Shown here piece by piece: positions 23,058-30,360 of a DNA stretch of 33,166 bases. A program made the translations under genes and the position numbers. Origin of the DNA: an uncultured Clostridia bacterium (GTDB taxonomy: Bacteria; Bacillota; Clostridia; Oscillospirales; Acutalibacteraceae); NCBI GenBank assembly GCA_944376655.1, contig CALWDJ010000026.1, forward strand, positions 1 to 33,166, read 5' to 3'. Position 1 is the first letter of the stretch. Each line of letters begins with the position of its first letter. Below the pieces are notes generated by a model, which was not told where the DNA came from, searched no databases, and saw only the letters and a list, made by a program, of their open reading frames with translations.

Positions 23058-23084
23058 AAAAACAGCCGCATTAAAGCGACTGTT
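23058..23084 (-). terminator. Terminator overlapping the rsmG stop codon
   Basis: AACAGCCGC (23061-23069) and GCGACTGTT (23076-23084) pair over 9 bp (one G-U in the RNA) with a 6-base loop, and T residues follow on the minus strand. The rsmG TAA (23071-23073) lies in the loop. Confidence 0.82.
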
Positions 23085-23790
23085 TTGATATATCTGCCGG
23101 TTTTCTCGGATATTTTGTCGGGGTTTGCGATATTTTTTTTACGATTACAAAGGCTCTCTGCTCATTTCCGGTAAGGGTTTCGCATATAATATCAGGTTTG
23201 CCCCCTCCGAGCACCTTAAGCGCGTTTACGGAGGCTGCCGCCTCATCTGCCGCCGATGGCCCCTTCATCGCGGCGAAAACTCCGTTCTTTTTAACAAAAG
23301 GCATACAGTATTCAAGCAGAACCGGAAGCGACGCCACCGCCCTCGCGCAGGCAGCATCATATTTCTCACGGTAAAGCGGATTTTTGCCGGCGTCCTCCGC
23401 CCTCATATGCAGTGTAACCACATTTTCCATTCCCGTAAGACGTATAACCTCATTCAGAAACACAAGCCTTTTATTAAGACTGTCAAGCAAAGTCACGCAG
23501 ATATCCGGACGAACGATTTTAAGCACCATTCCCGGGAATCCGGCTCCCGTACCGACATCGATAAGCGACGCGTTTTCCGGCAGCTTCACATTTTTGAGAA
23601 AGAGAATACAATCGTAAAAATGCTTGTAAAGCACCTCTTCCGGCTCCTTTATGGCGGTAAGGTTCATTTTTTGGTTCCATTCAAGCAGCAGATTGCCGTA
23701 TGTATTCAGCTTCTCGGTTTTTTCACGGTCAAGCACAACTCCGAAGCCGGCGCATTTATCCGCGATTTTTTCAAAATGAAAATCAGTCAC
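23071..23790 (-). CDS. rsmG: 16S rRNA (guanine-527-N7)-methyltransferase
   Basis: RsmG (GidB) methylates G527 in the 530 loop of 16S rRNA with SAM. The family signature NLTAIKEPEEVLYKHFYDC is followed by the SAM loop LIDVGTGAGFPGMVLKI, then TLLDSLNKRLVFLNEV and the RAVASLPVLLEY strand-helix. I choose GTG at 23790 (AAGGAG seven bases upstream), giving 239 residues, instead of the longer frame to 23862, which would run deep into trmB. It overlaps the trmB stop by eight bases. Loss of this gene gives low-level streptomycin resistance in other bacteria. Confidence 0.95.
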   Translation of the reverse strand: MTDFHFEKIADKCAGFGVVLDREKTEKLNTYGNLLLEWNQKMNLTAIKEPEEVLYKHFYDCILFLKNVKLPENASLIDVGTGAGFPGMVLKIVRPDICVTLLDSLNKRLVFLNEVIRLTGMENVVTLHMRAEDAGKNPLYREKYDAACARAVASLPVLLEYCMPFVKKNGVFAAMKGPSAADEAAASVNALKVLGGGKPDIICETLTGNEQRAFVIVKKISQTPTKYPRKPADISKQSL

Positions 23791-24472
23791 TCTCCCGCTC
23801 CTTCCGCGTATATGCCTCAAGCCGGTAAATCGGCAGTCCCTGCGAGGCAAACCTGCGCTCATATTCGGTTTCTATATTGCCCTCAAATCCGCTCGCGTGC
23901 AGGTCAAGCGAAACATTTTTAAGCGCGAAGCCGAAGCCGGTCAGCTGCTCTATCGAAAACTCGAAAAACTTGGCGTTATCCGTTTTCTGATGTATTTCCG
24001 CTCCCGGCGTCATAAGCGCTTTGTAAATCTCAAGAAAACGCCTGTGGGTAAGTCTGTGGGAAGCGTACTTGTTTTTCGGGAACGGGCAGGAAAAATTCAG
24101 AAATATCCGCTCTATAACGCCGTCGCTTATGTATTTCGGCAGGTATTCGGCATTTGACTTTATAAAACGCAGGTTTTTTATGCCCGCAAGTCTCGCGGTC
24201 TCGCAGGCGGAAACAATGACATTCGCGTCCTTTTCGACCGCGATAAGGTTAATATCGGGATTTTTAAGCGCAAATTCCGCCGCGAACCCGCCCTTGCCGC
24301 AGCCGATTTCAAGCATATACGGCGCTTTTCTGCCGAACCAGCTGTCAAAATCTATATATTCCTTACTGAGCACGGCGGTTTTGAAATTCCTGTCCGCCGT
24401 TTCTGCAGTAAAAAGTATATCCGATACATTGTTCAGTCGTTCCTCAAGGTATTTCTTTTTCCTCATTCTCAT
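23783..24472 (-). CDS. trmB: tRNA (guanine-46-N7)-methyltransferase
   Basis: TrmB forms m7G46 in the tRNA variable loop. The SAM site LEIGCGKGGFAAEFA and VEKDANVIVSA are clear, and HRLTHRRFLEIY plus QKTDNAKFFEFS match the family. The usual NFSDPWPK motif reads NFSCPFPK here: the Asp regarded as important for catalysis in E. coli TrmB is replaced by Cys and Trp by Phe. The rest of the fold is intact and the 229-residue length is normal. The start overlaps the upstream membrane gene stop by four bases. Confidence 0.92.
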   Translation of the reverse strand: MRMRKKKYLEERLNNVSDILFTAETADRNFKTAVLSKEYIDFDSWFGRKAPYMLEIGCGKGGFAAEFALKNPDINLIAVEKDANVIVSACETARLAGIKNLRFIKSNAEYLPKYISDGVIERIFLNFSCPFPKNKYASHRLTHRRFLEIYKALMTPGAEIHQKTDNAKFFEFSIEQLTGFGFALKNVSLDLHASGFEGNIETEYERRFASQGLPIYRLEAYTRKERESD

Positions 24473-25287
24473 TTTTGCTCGGCGCGCTCACTTTCCGATT
24501 CTTCGGCGCAATTTGATACTGAAAAATGCGAGAGTATGAAAACGGCTATAAACACTCCGGTTATGAACAGAGCGTAATTCGCCGCGTTGGAGGTGTGCTG
24601 GTAGCCGTTTGAGGTGGCAATATTAACTATTATATGCGGTACCGACTGCGTAAAGCAGAGTATCGCTGCGACGGTTCCCGAAGCGAACAGCTTGCGGAAG
24701 CTGTTATCGGTCACTATTCCGTTATACAGCTTTCCGAAGCAGAGAAAGAAGACAAGCGAAACGCAGTATGCGGCGATAAGGAAAATATTATCGGTTATAA
24801 GCGCGAGCGAGGATATTGAGGTAAACGAACAAATAATCCTCATTATAAAATAAACCGCGGGCAGCACCGCCAGAAGCTGCGGCATCTTAATATCGGCAAA
24901 CGCGGTAAATCCGAAAACTATAAAATAAACCGCCGCTGCTATTCCGGTAAGGACAAGCAGAGTGTTCTGCCATACCATTACCGTGCCGGAAAAGGATTCG
25001 GCGTAAAGCTCAATAAATATGGCCGGCACCATCAGGAAGGACGCCGCCGACATAAAAGCATTGGTGCGCGGCGGACGCGCGGGCGAACGGTGCGAGGTAA
25101 AGCATATGAACGCCGTGGCGGCGCAGATAACCGCCGTCATCACCATAAGATAGTATCCCGCTGCGGTATATTCGGTTTTGAAAAATCCCGTGGAGGTGTC
25201 CACTGTAAAAATTATCTGGAGCAGTCTCATAACAAGACTTACCGCCAGAGCTATTCCGGAAAAAAGCATTATTTTGCCGTAATTCAT
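24469..25287 (-). CDS. Polytopic membrane protein, unknown
   Basis: I recognise no family. The 272-residue protein has about seven to eight hydrophobic helices, short loops, and an acidic C-terminus (CAEESESERAEQK). It leads the operon that continues into trmB and rsmG with overlapping ends, so its expression is tied to those RNA-modification genes, but no functional link is evident. The promoter at 25400-25428 carries a palindrome in its spacer. The ribosome site is weak (GGAGACC, nine bases from the ATG). Confidence 0.75.
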   Translation of the reverse strand: MNYGKIMLFSGIALAVSLVMRLLQIIFTVDTSTGFFKTEYTAAGYYLMVMTAVICAATAFICFTSHRSPARPPRTNAFMSAASFLMVPAIFIELYAESFSGTVMVWQNTLLVLTGIAAAVYFIVFGFTAFADIKMPQLLAVLPAVYFIMRIICSFTSISSLALITDNIFLIAAYCVSLVFFLCFGKLYNGIVTDNSFRKLFASGTVAAILCFTQSVPHIIVNIATSNGYQHTSNAANYALFITGVFIAVFILSHFSVSNCAEESESERAEQK

Positions 25288-25399
25288 TTCAGGTCTCCGT
25301 TCCGCCGGTAAAACGCGTGCCGCCGGACAAATTTATAAGTTCCGACGCAAAGATACATTAAACCGGATACAAGCTCATAAAATATTATAGATACATTTA

Positions 25400-25428
25400 A
25401 TTTTATAACCTTAAAGGTTAAAAGTCAA
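25400..25428 (-). promoter_or_regulatory. Promoter with a 13-bp palindrome in its spacer
   Basis: Minus-strand TTGACT (25423-25428) and TAAAAT (25400-25405) are 17 bases apart. The spacer contains AACCTT-T-AAGGTT (25407-25419), a perfect palindrome that could hold a repressor. The promoter reads into the membrane protein-trmB-rsmG operon with a long leader of over 100 bases. Confidence 0.6.
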
Positions 25429-25471
25429 CAGCAAGATATTAAAAACCGTTTAAAAAAGAAGGAGCAAAAAA

Positions 25472-26437
25472 ATGAAAAAAATACTTTTTTCCGGTCTTAT
25501 AATACTGGCGGTAATGCTGCTTATGCCTCTGGCGGTGCTTGAAAGACCGGAGCAGGTCTCGGCGTGGACCGGCGGTTACGCGGAAATACCCGACGCGCCC
25601 CTCGCAGCGTCGGACAGCTTCAGGATTCTCGACACGACAAGCGGAGAGGTCACTGAAATGACGGCGGAGGAGTATATTTTCGGGGTCGTGGCGGCGGAAA
25701 TGCCTGCGCTGTACGACACCGAAGCGCTTAAGGCGCAGGCGGTCGCCGCCTACACCTTTGCCTGCTATCGCAGAGCCGAGAACACCGGTAAAAGCTACGA
25801 CCTTACCACCGACCACACCACCGACCAGAGCTTTACCACCGAGGAGGCAGTGCGCGAAAAATGGGGCGACGGCGCCGATGAGTACTGCGAGAAAATCAAA
25901 AAAGCCATTGAGGAAACAAAAGGCTGTATGATAACCTTCGACGGCAAGCCGATACTCGCGGTTTATCACGCAATATCGTCCGGAATGACCGAGGCGTGCG
26001 AGGATATATGGGGCGGAAAGCTCGAATATCTGACTCCGGTGTCAAGTCTCTGCGACAAGCTGTCCCCTGATTACATATCCACTGTTTCGGTAACCGTGGA
26101 CGAGTTTAAAAAAGCGCTCTCCGAAGAATGTGAGCTTTCAGGCAGCGAATCGGATTACTTCGGTAGGGAAGAACGCACCGAATCGGGCAGCGTAAAAACC
26201 GTGGAAATCTGCGGCACCGAAATAAACGGCTCCCGCATACGCAGCCTGTTTTCCCTCCGTTCCTCGAATTTTGAGGTCGAATACTCCGGCGGCAATTTTG
26301 TGTTTACGGTTTACGGCTACGGCCACGGCGTAGGAATGAGCCAGTACGGCGCAGATTATATGGCGAAGCAAGGCAGCGATTACAGGGAAATTTTGACCCA
26401 CTATTACAGCGGCTGTAAGGTTGAAAAGGTGTTCTGA
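25472..26437 (+). CDS. spoIID: SpoIID/LytB domain lytic transglycosylase
   Basis: SpoIID cleaves peptidoglycan glycan strands during forespore engulfment, with SpoIIM and SpoIIP. An N-terminal membrane anchor (about 4-23) places the domain outside the membrane. The conserved block EYIFGVVAAEMPALYDTEALKAQAVAAYT contains the catalytic Glu at position 76, and the late GYGHGVGMSQYGADYMA and YREILTHYYSG blocks are typical. 321 residues, as in true SpoIID. AAGGAG precedes the ATG. A sporulation (sigma-E) promoter is expected, but I could not identify one with confidence. The presence of this gene supports a spore-forming host. Confidence 0.9.
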   Translation: MKKILFSGLIILAVMLLMPLAVLERPEQVSAWTGGYAEIPDAPLAASDSFRILDTTSGEVTEMTAEEYIFGVVAAEMPALYDTEALKAQAVAAYTFACYRRAENTGKSYDLTTDHTTDQSFTTEEAVREKWGDGADEYCEKIKKAIEETKGCMITFDGKPILAVYHAISSGMTEACEDIWGGKLEYLTPVSSLCDKLSPDYISTVSVTVDEFKKALSEECELSGSESDYFGREERTESGSVKTVEICGTEINGSRIRSLFSLRSSNFEVEYSGGNFVFTVYGYGHGVGMSQYGADYMAKQGSDYREILTHYYSGCKVEKVF

Positions 26438-26439
26438 GC

Positions 26440-26500
26440 CTGACAATTTACAAATTCTTAATAAAATCTATAAATATTTATTTTATAGTTAAATTAAGAA
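26440..26500 (+). promoter_or_regulatory. Promoter and long palindrome before the two-component system
   Basis: CTGACA (26440-26445), 16 bases, TAAAAT (26462-26467) make a good promoter that begins three bases after the spoIID stop. Over its -10 and start lies a palindrome: TTCTTAAT (26455-26462) ... CTATAAA (26468-26474), 7-base centre, TTTATAG (26482-26488) ... ATTAAGAA (26493-26500). Both pairs of arms are perfect. It may be an operator or a hairpin in the leader. Confidence 0.6.
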
Positions 26501-26524
26501 ATATAAGGCTTGGAGGAAGAGAAA

Positions 26525-27202
26525 ATGGAACGTAAAAAAATACTTGTCGCCGATGATGAAGAACGCATTGTCAAGCTGGTAAGTGATTTTCTTACCGCCT
26601 CCGGCTACGAGATCATACCTGCTTCGGACGGAAAAGAAGCGCTCGACCGTTTCAACGCCGACAGTGACATAAGTCTTGCGGTAATCGATATAATGATGCC
26701 CGAAATCGACGGCTGGGCTGTTACAAGGGAAATTCGCAAGAAAAGCGATATTCCGATAATAATGCTCTCGGCGCGCGCCGAGGAGTTTGATCTGCTCACC
26801 GGCTTTGAGTCGGGTATAGACGAATACGTTACCAAGCCGTTCTCCCCCGCCGTGCTTGTAAAGCGTATAGAGGCGCTCTTAAAGCGCAGCTCGGGACAGC
26901 CGCTCTCGGGCGAGGAAGTCAAAAAAGGCCTTGTGATAGACGACAGCGCCTTTGTCGCCTATATCGACGGTACGCCGCTTGAGCTGACGCTCAAGGAATT
27001 CGAGCTTTTATCCTACCTTTATCAGAATTCGGGCAGGGTGCTTACCCGCGACCAGCTGCTGAACGCCATCTGGGGATACGATTATCTCGGCGACTCAAGA
27101 ACGGTCGATTCACATATAGCAAGGCTCCGCACCAAGCTCGGCGACTACGGTGCGGCACATCTGAAGACCATCTACGGAATGGGGTATAAGCTTGAAGTTT
27201 AA
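26525..27202 (+). CDS. OmpR/PhoB-type response regulator
   Basis: The receiver domain (about 1-120) has acidic residues D10 and D11, phosphoacceptor D55 (VIDIMMPE), the conserved Ser in MLSARAEE and the TKPF lysine. The C-terminal winged helix (about 130-225) ends with TRDQLLNAIWGYDYLGDSRTVDSH-type recognition and a wing IYGMGYKLEV. I choose ATG at 26525 because GGAGG lies eight bases upstream; the in-frame TTG at 26510 is part of that site. It overlaps the kinase gene by 11 bases. Its own upstream palindrome suggests autoregulation. The signal is unknown. Confidence 0.95.
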   Translation: MERKKILVADDEERIVKLVSDFLTASGYEIIPASDGKEALDRFNADSDISLAVIDIMMPEIDGWAVTREIRKKSDIPIIMLSARAEEFDLLTGFESGIDEYVTKPFSPAVLVKRIEALLKRSSGQPLSGEEVKKGLVIDDSAFVAYIDGTPLELTLKEFELLSYLYQNSGRVLTRDQLLNAIWGYDYLGDSRTVDSHIARLRTKLGDYGAAHLKTIYGMGYKLEV

Positions 27203-28712
27203 ACAGCTTAAGGACAGGCTGTGGTTCAATATATTTATCCGCATAGCCGCCATTTTCGCGGTTTTTGTGCTGGTTCTCTGCCTTTCAAACGTTTCGTTTC
27301 TTGTCAGCTTCTTCAGCTTAAAGGAAAAAAACTTGCTGCGCGAGCAGCTTGAGAATGTAAGCTCACTTGACTTTGACGATACGGACACGGTAATTACAAG
27401 GCTCTCGGAAATAAACGAAAAATATAATTTCGATATAGAAATATACAATTCGTCCGGTATGATACTCTACACCACCCACGGCAGCCAGATGATGGATTAT
27501 TTCTCGCTTAAAAACGACAAGTTTGTAATGACCCATGAGGAAATGACCCCCACGAGAACCGAAAATCTGCCTGACGGCGTGGTCTTCCAGACCGCCGTGA
27601 GGAAATTCGACCAGACCGAATATCTGCTTTGCCGGAAGCAGGTAAATTCAAATATTTTCGCCGAGGTGCGGGTGCAAAAGCAGCTTATCTCAAATTCGGC
27701 GTCGATAGCCAATGAGTTTATTATAATAATATCGTCGGTATGCTTTGTTATTTCAATAATCTGGGTGTTCGTATTTGCGCGGCAGTTCTCAAAGCCGATT
27801 ACCGAAATGAACGATACCACAAAGGACATGGCGAAGCTCAATTTTGAGCGCAAGCTGTATGTAACGAGAACCGACGAGATAGGTCAGCTTGCCGGCTCGG
27901 TAAACGAGCTTTCGTCCTCGCTTAAAACAGCGCTTGACGACCTTAAGGAAACAAACGCCCGTCTGCGCTCCGAAATTGAGATGGAGCGTCAGCTTGACGT
28001 TATGCGCAGAGGCTTTGTGGCAAATGTTTCCCACGAGCTCAAAACCCCGATTTCGATAATCAGCGGCTACGCCGAGGGGCTTAAGCTCAACGTGAACGCC
28101 GAATCGAAAGAGGAATACTGCAACACCATTATAGAGGAAAGCCGGAGAATGAACCGTCTGGTTTTAAGTATTCTGGAGCTTTCGCGCTACGAGTCAGGAC
28201 AGATTCCGCTCAACCGCTCTGATTTCGATATATCGGCGATGTGCGGAGAAAGCCTCAGGCGAATTTTTGCCGGAAAGGATATTGAAACCGAGAACTGCGT
28301 TCCGGAGGGCACATTTATAAACGCCGATCCGGTACAGACAGAGCAGGTGCTCAAATCATATCTTGAAAACGCCGCCTCGCATACTCCCGAGGGCGGCAAG
28401 GTCTGGACGGAATCTTCTTTGAGCGACGACGGTACGGTAAGAATATCGGTATTCAATACCGGCAGCCACGTCGATGAGGAAATAATGCCCCAGATATGGC
28501 AAAGCTTTTTCAGGGGAGATAAGTCTCACAAGCGCGAAAGCAGCCGTTTCGGGCTGGGGCTTTCAATAGTTACGGCTATTATGAAGCTGCACGGAAAAAA
28601 ATGCGGAGTATACAACACCGACTGCGGCGTATGCTTCTGGTTTGAGACAGACAAAGCAAATCCTCAGGAGCCTGACAGCACGGACAGCGGCGCCGTCGGG
28701 CAGAACGGTTAA
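27192..28712 (+). CDS. Sensor histidine kinase, HAMP-HisKA-HATPase
   Basis: Partner of the response regulator. TM1 spans about 13-37 and TM2 about 174-197, leaving an extracellular sensor of about 135 residues. A HAMP domain (about 195-247) and a short coiled segment lead to HisKA with VSHELKTPISIISG, phosphoacceptor H281. The ATPase domain has an N-box ENAASHTPEGG and FRGDKSHKRESSRFGLGLS for the G2 region. The tail is rich in Asp and Ser. The start is TTG at 27192 with GGGG upstream. Length of 506 residues is normal. Confidence 0.94.
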   Translation: MKFKQLKDRLWFNIFIRIAAIFAVFVLVLCLSNVSFLVSFFSLKEKNLLREQLENVSSLDFDDTDTVITRLSEINEKYNFDIEIYNSSGMILYTTHGSQMMDYFSLKNDKFVMTHEEMTPTRTENLPDGVVFQTAVRKFDQTEYLLCRKQVNSNIFAEVRVQKQLISNSASIANEFIIIISSVCFVISIIWVFVFARQFSKPITEMNDTTKDMAKLNFERKLYVTRTDEIGQLAGSVNELSSSLKTALDDLKETNARLRSEIEMERQLDVMRRGFVANVSHELKTPISIISGYAEGLKLNVNAESKEEYCNTIIEESRRMNRLVLSILELSRYESGQIPLNRSDFDISAMCGESLRRIFAGKDIETENCVPEGTFINADPVQTEQVLKSYLENAASHTPEGGKVWTESSLSDDGTVRISVFNTGSHVDEEIMPQIWQSFFRGDKSHKRESSRFGLGLSIVTAIMKLHGKKCGVYNTDCGVCFWFETDKANPQEPDSTDSGAVGQNG

Positions 28713-28805
28713 TGCGTCTGTTTATCTTCCGTTCGCCGTATTAAAAAACGTGATAACCGTTTATTTGTAATATGATTATTTAAAACCAAAAGCCGCCTAT
28801 AAATA

Positions 28806-28863
28806 AAACTGCACCCCGTTTGTTTTTCAGTATACATACTGTCTGAAAAACGGGGTGCAGTTT
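28806..28863. repeat. Long inverted repeat, probable terminator of the two-component operon
   Basis: AAACTGCACCCCG (28805-28817) pairs with CGGGGTGCAGTTT (28851-28863), and TTTTTCAG (28823-28830) with CTGAAAAA (28843-28850), separated by a 12-base loop; four extra bases bulge in the left arm. A stem of about 21 pairs with palindromic ends is longer than most terminators and resembles a dispersed intergenic palindrome or small inverted-repeat element. The T tract after it is weak. Confidence 0.55.
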
Positions 28864-28927
28864 ACGTTTGGCTGCAAGACTTGCTTGTTAGTGTTTATTT
28901 ACAGGTCAATTTGCGAAGCAAAAGGCT

Positions 28928-29065
28928 GAAAAAAGCCTCAACTACGCGTTTGCGTGTCGAGGCTCTCGACTACAAAAATGGACTGAAAAAGATGCCGGCT
29001 TAAAACGCGGGCATCTCCCGCAAAAATAAGAAAAGGCCCGGAGCGCAGATCGGCTCCAGGCCCTT
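28928..29065 (-). terminator. Three tandem terminators downstream of tRNA-Arg
   Basis: Read on the minus strand: first AAGGGCC-T-GGAGC / GCTCC-G-GGCCTT (29033-29065) then TTTTC; second AGATGCC/GGCATCT (28990-29016) then TTTTTC; third AGCCTCGA/TTGAGGCT (28934-28964) with an inner ACGC/GCGT, then six T residues. Three such signals in 140 bases after one tRNA is unusual insulation. No gene lies in 28713-29068 otherwise. Confidence 0.78.
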
Positions 29066-29068
29066 GCC

Positions 29069-29145
29069 TGGCCCGCCTGGAGGGATTCGAACCCCCGTTC
29101 TTCAGAATCGGAATCTGCTGCGTTATCCAGCTGCGCCACAGGCGG
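29069..29145 (-). tRNA. tRNA-Arg (anticodon CCG, decodes CGG), CCA encoded
   Basis: The cloverleaf is complete. The acceptor CCGCCTG (29139-29145) pairs with CAGGCGG (29073-29079), discriminator G at 29072 and encoded CCA at 29069-29071. The D arm is GCGC-AGCTGGATA-ACGC, the anticodon loop TTCCGAT (29107-29113) carries CCG at 29109-29111, and the T arm is GGGGG-TTCGAAT-CCCTC. The first pair of the anticodon stem is a G-A mismatch and one D-stem pair is C-A. It lies about 30 bases past galE on the same strand. Confidence 0.96.
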
Positions 29146-29152
29146 ATATTCA

Positions 29153-29177
29153 GGGCGGCAAAGCCGCCCGTTTTTTT
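29153..29177 (+). terminator. Plus-strand terminator at the galE/tRNA junction
   Basis: GGGCGGC (29153-29159) and GCCGCCC (29163-29169) with a 3-base loop are followed on the plus strand by seven T residues (29171-29177). It faces against galE and the tRNA, so it would stop transcription entering galE antisense. On the minus strand the hairpin has no T tail. Confidence 0.7.
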
Positions 29178-30189
29178 ATTTTTCGTAACCATTCGGATTG
29201 TTTTTCTGCCAGCGCCAGGTATCCTCGCACATCTCGTCAATACCGTACTTTGCTGTCCAGCCGAGAACATTTTTCGCCTTGTCCGCGTTGGCGTACACCT
29301 CATCCGGGTCGCCGGGACGGCGCGGGTCGATAACATACGGTATTTCTATTCCGGAGGCTTTCTGGAACGCGTCCTTAAGCTGGAGCACGCTGGTGCCGTT
29401 GCCGGTGCCCAGATTGAACGCCTCGCAGCCCTTGTTGGCAAGCGCCCATTCTATCGCCTTGACATGCCCCACCGCAAGGTCCACAACGTGAATATAATCG
29501 CGCACGCCGGTGCCGTCAACCGTGTTGTAATCGTTTCCGAAAACATGGAGCTTTTCGAGCTTTCCGACCGCCACCTGCGAAATATACGGCATAAGATTGT
29601 TCGGAATGCCCTTCGGGTCCTCGCCTATAAGACCGCTTTTGTGCGCGCCGATAGGATTGAAATAACGCAGAAGCGCCACGCACCAGTCATTGTCGGCATT
29701 GTAAAGGTCTGTAAGTATCTGCTCGATAAACAGCTTTGTTCTTCCGTAGGGATTTATGGCTCCGAGCGGCATACCCTCGACAAGGGGCATTTCCTTTGCC
29801 ACGCCGTAAACCGTTGCAGAAGATGAGAAAACTATCTTTTTAACATTAAACTCATTCATAACCTCTATCAAAGCGATAGTGTTGATAAGGTTATTGTCGT
29901 AATACATAACCGGCTCACGAACCGATTCGCCTACCGCCTTGAGACCGGCGAAGTGAATGACTGCCTCAATTTTATTTTCCGTGAAAATCCTGCGAAGCGC
30001 CTCTTTGTCTCTTACGTCTTCCTTGTAAAATTTAACCTTTTTCCCTGTAATGCTCTCTACCCGTTTAAGGGATTCGCTGCTGCTGTTGTCGAGATTGTCT
30101 ATAACCGCGACATCATATCCCGCGTCAAGCATTTCAATGCAGGTATGGCTGCCTATGTAACCGGCGCCGCCCGTTATAAGTATGGACAT
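29176..30189 (-). CDS. galE: UDP-glucose 4-epimerase
   Basis: GalE interconverts UDP-galactose and UDP-glucose with tightly bound NAD. The Rossmann motif GGAGYIGSHT begins at residue 7, FSSSATVYG gives the catalytic Ser/Thr, YGRTK the Tyr and Lys, and GDGTGVRDYIHV-type sequence (VDGTGVRDYIHVVDLA here) plus FNLGTGNGTSVLQL are family marks. ATG at 30189 follows GGAGG by seven bases and gives 337 residues; the longer frame to 30264 starts upstream of the mapped promoter. No galK or galT lies here, so it may serve cell-surface glycan synthesis. Confidence 0.96.
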   Translation of the reverse strand: MSILITGGAGYIGSHTCIEMLDAGYDVAVIDNLDNSSSESLKRVESITGKKVKFYKEDVRDKEALRRIFTENKIEAVIHFAGLKAVGESVREPVMYYDNNLINTIALIEVMNEFNVKKIVFSSSATVYGVAKEMPLVEGMPLGAINPYGRTKLFIEQILTDLYNADNDWCVALLRYFNPIGAHKSGLIGEDPKGIPNNLMPYISQVAVGKLEKLHVFGNDYNTVDGTGVRDYIHVVDLAVGHVKAIEWALANKGCEAFNLGTGNGTSVLQLKDAFQKASGIEIPYVIDPRRPGDPDEVYANADKAKNVLGWTAKYGIDEMCEDTWRWQKNNPNGYEK

Positions 30190-30235
30190 AAAGATTCCTC
30201 CGTTCAGAATTTCTAAAGTCAGTCCGCTACTGTCT

Positions 30236-30264
30236 ATGATATAACAAAACCGTTTCTTTGTCAA
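30236..30264 (-). promoter_or_regulatory. Promoter of galE
   Basis: Minus-strand TTGACA (30259-30264), 17 bases, TATCAT (30236-30241). One mismatch from full consensus; transcription starts about 40 bases before the ATG. Confidence 0.85.
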
Positions 30265-30301
30265 CCCGTATAGTCTTTCATTGATAAAAAAATAACATAT
30301 C

Positions 30302-30330
30302 TTGCAATGCGCGCGTCAAAATGGTATCAT
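30302..30330 (+). promoter_or_regulatory. Promoter of the lipoprotein gene
   Basis: TTGCAA (30302-30307), 17 bases, TATCAT (30325-30330), then AAGGAGAG six bases before the ATG at 30361. Divergent from the galE promoter. Confidence 0.7.
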
Positions 30331-30360
30331 TCACTTATAATTTTATAAGGAGAGAAGCAT

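Noticed and set aside
23125-23922. 265-residue plus-strand frame opposite rsmG
   Set aside because: It spans the rsmG/trmB junction antisense, has no ribosome site and has a composition typical of a shadow frame.
25340-25400. Sigma-E promoter for spoIID from GATACATT boxes at 25352 and 25390
   Set aside because: Either box resembles a sigma-E -10, but no convincing -35 lies at the right distance, so I did not list it.
28938-29336. A 132-residue reading frame across the tRNA
   Set aside because: It runs through tRNA-Arg, three terminators and the end of galE. The tRNA and hairpins explain the sequence, and it has no ribosome site.
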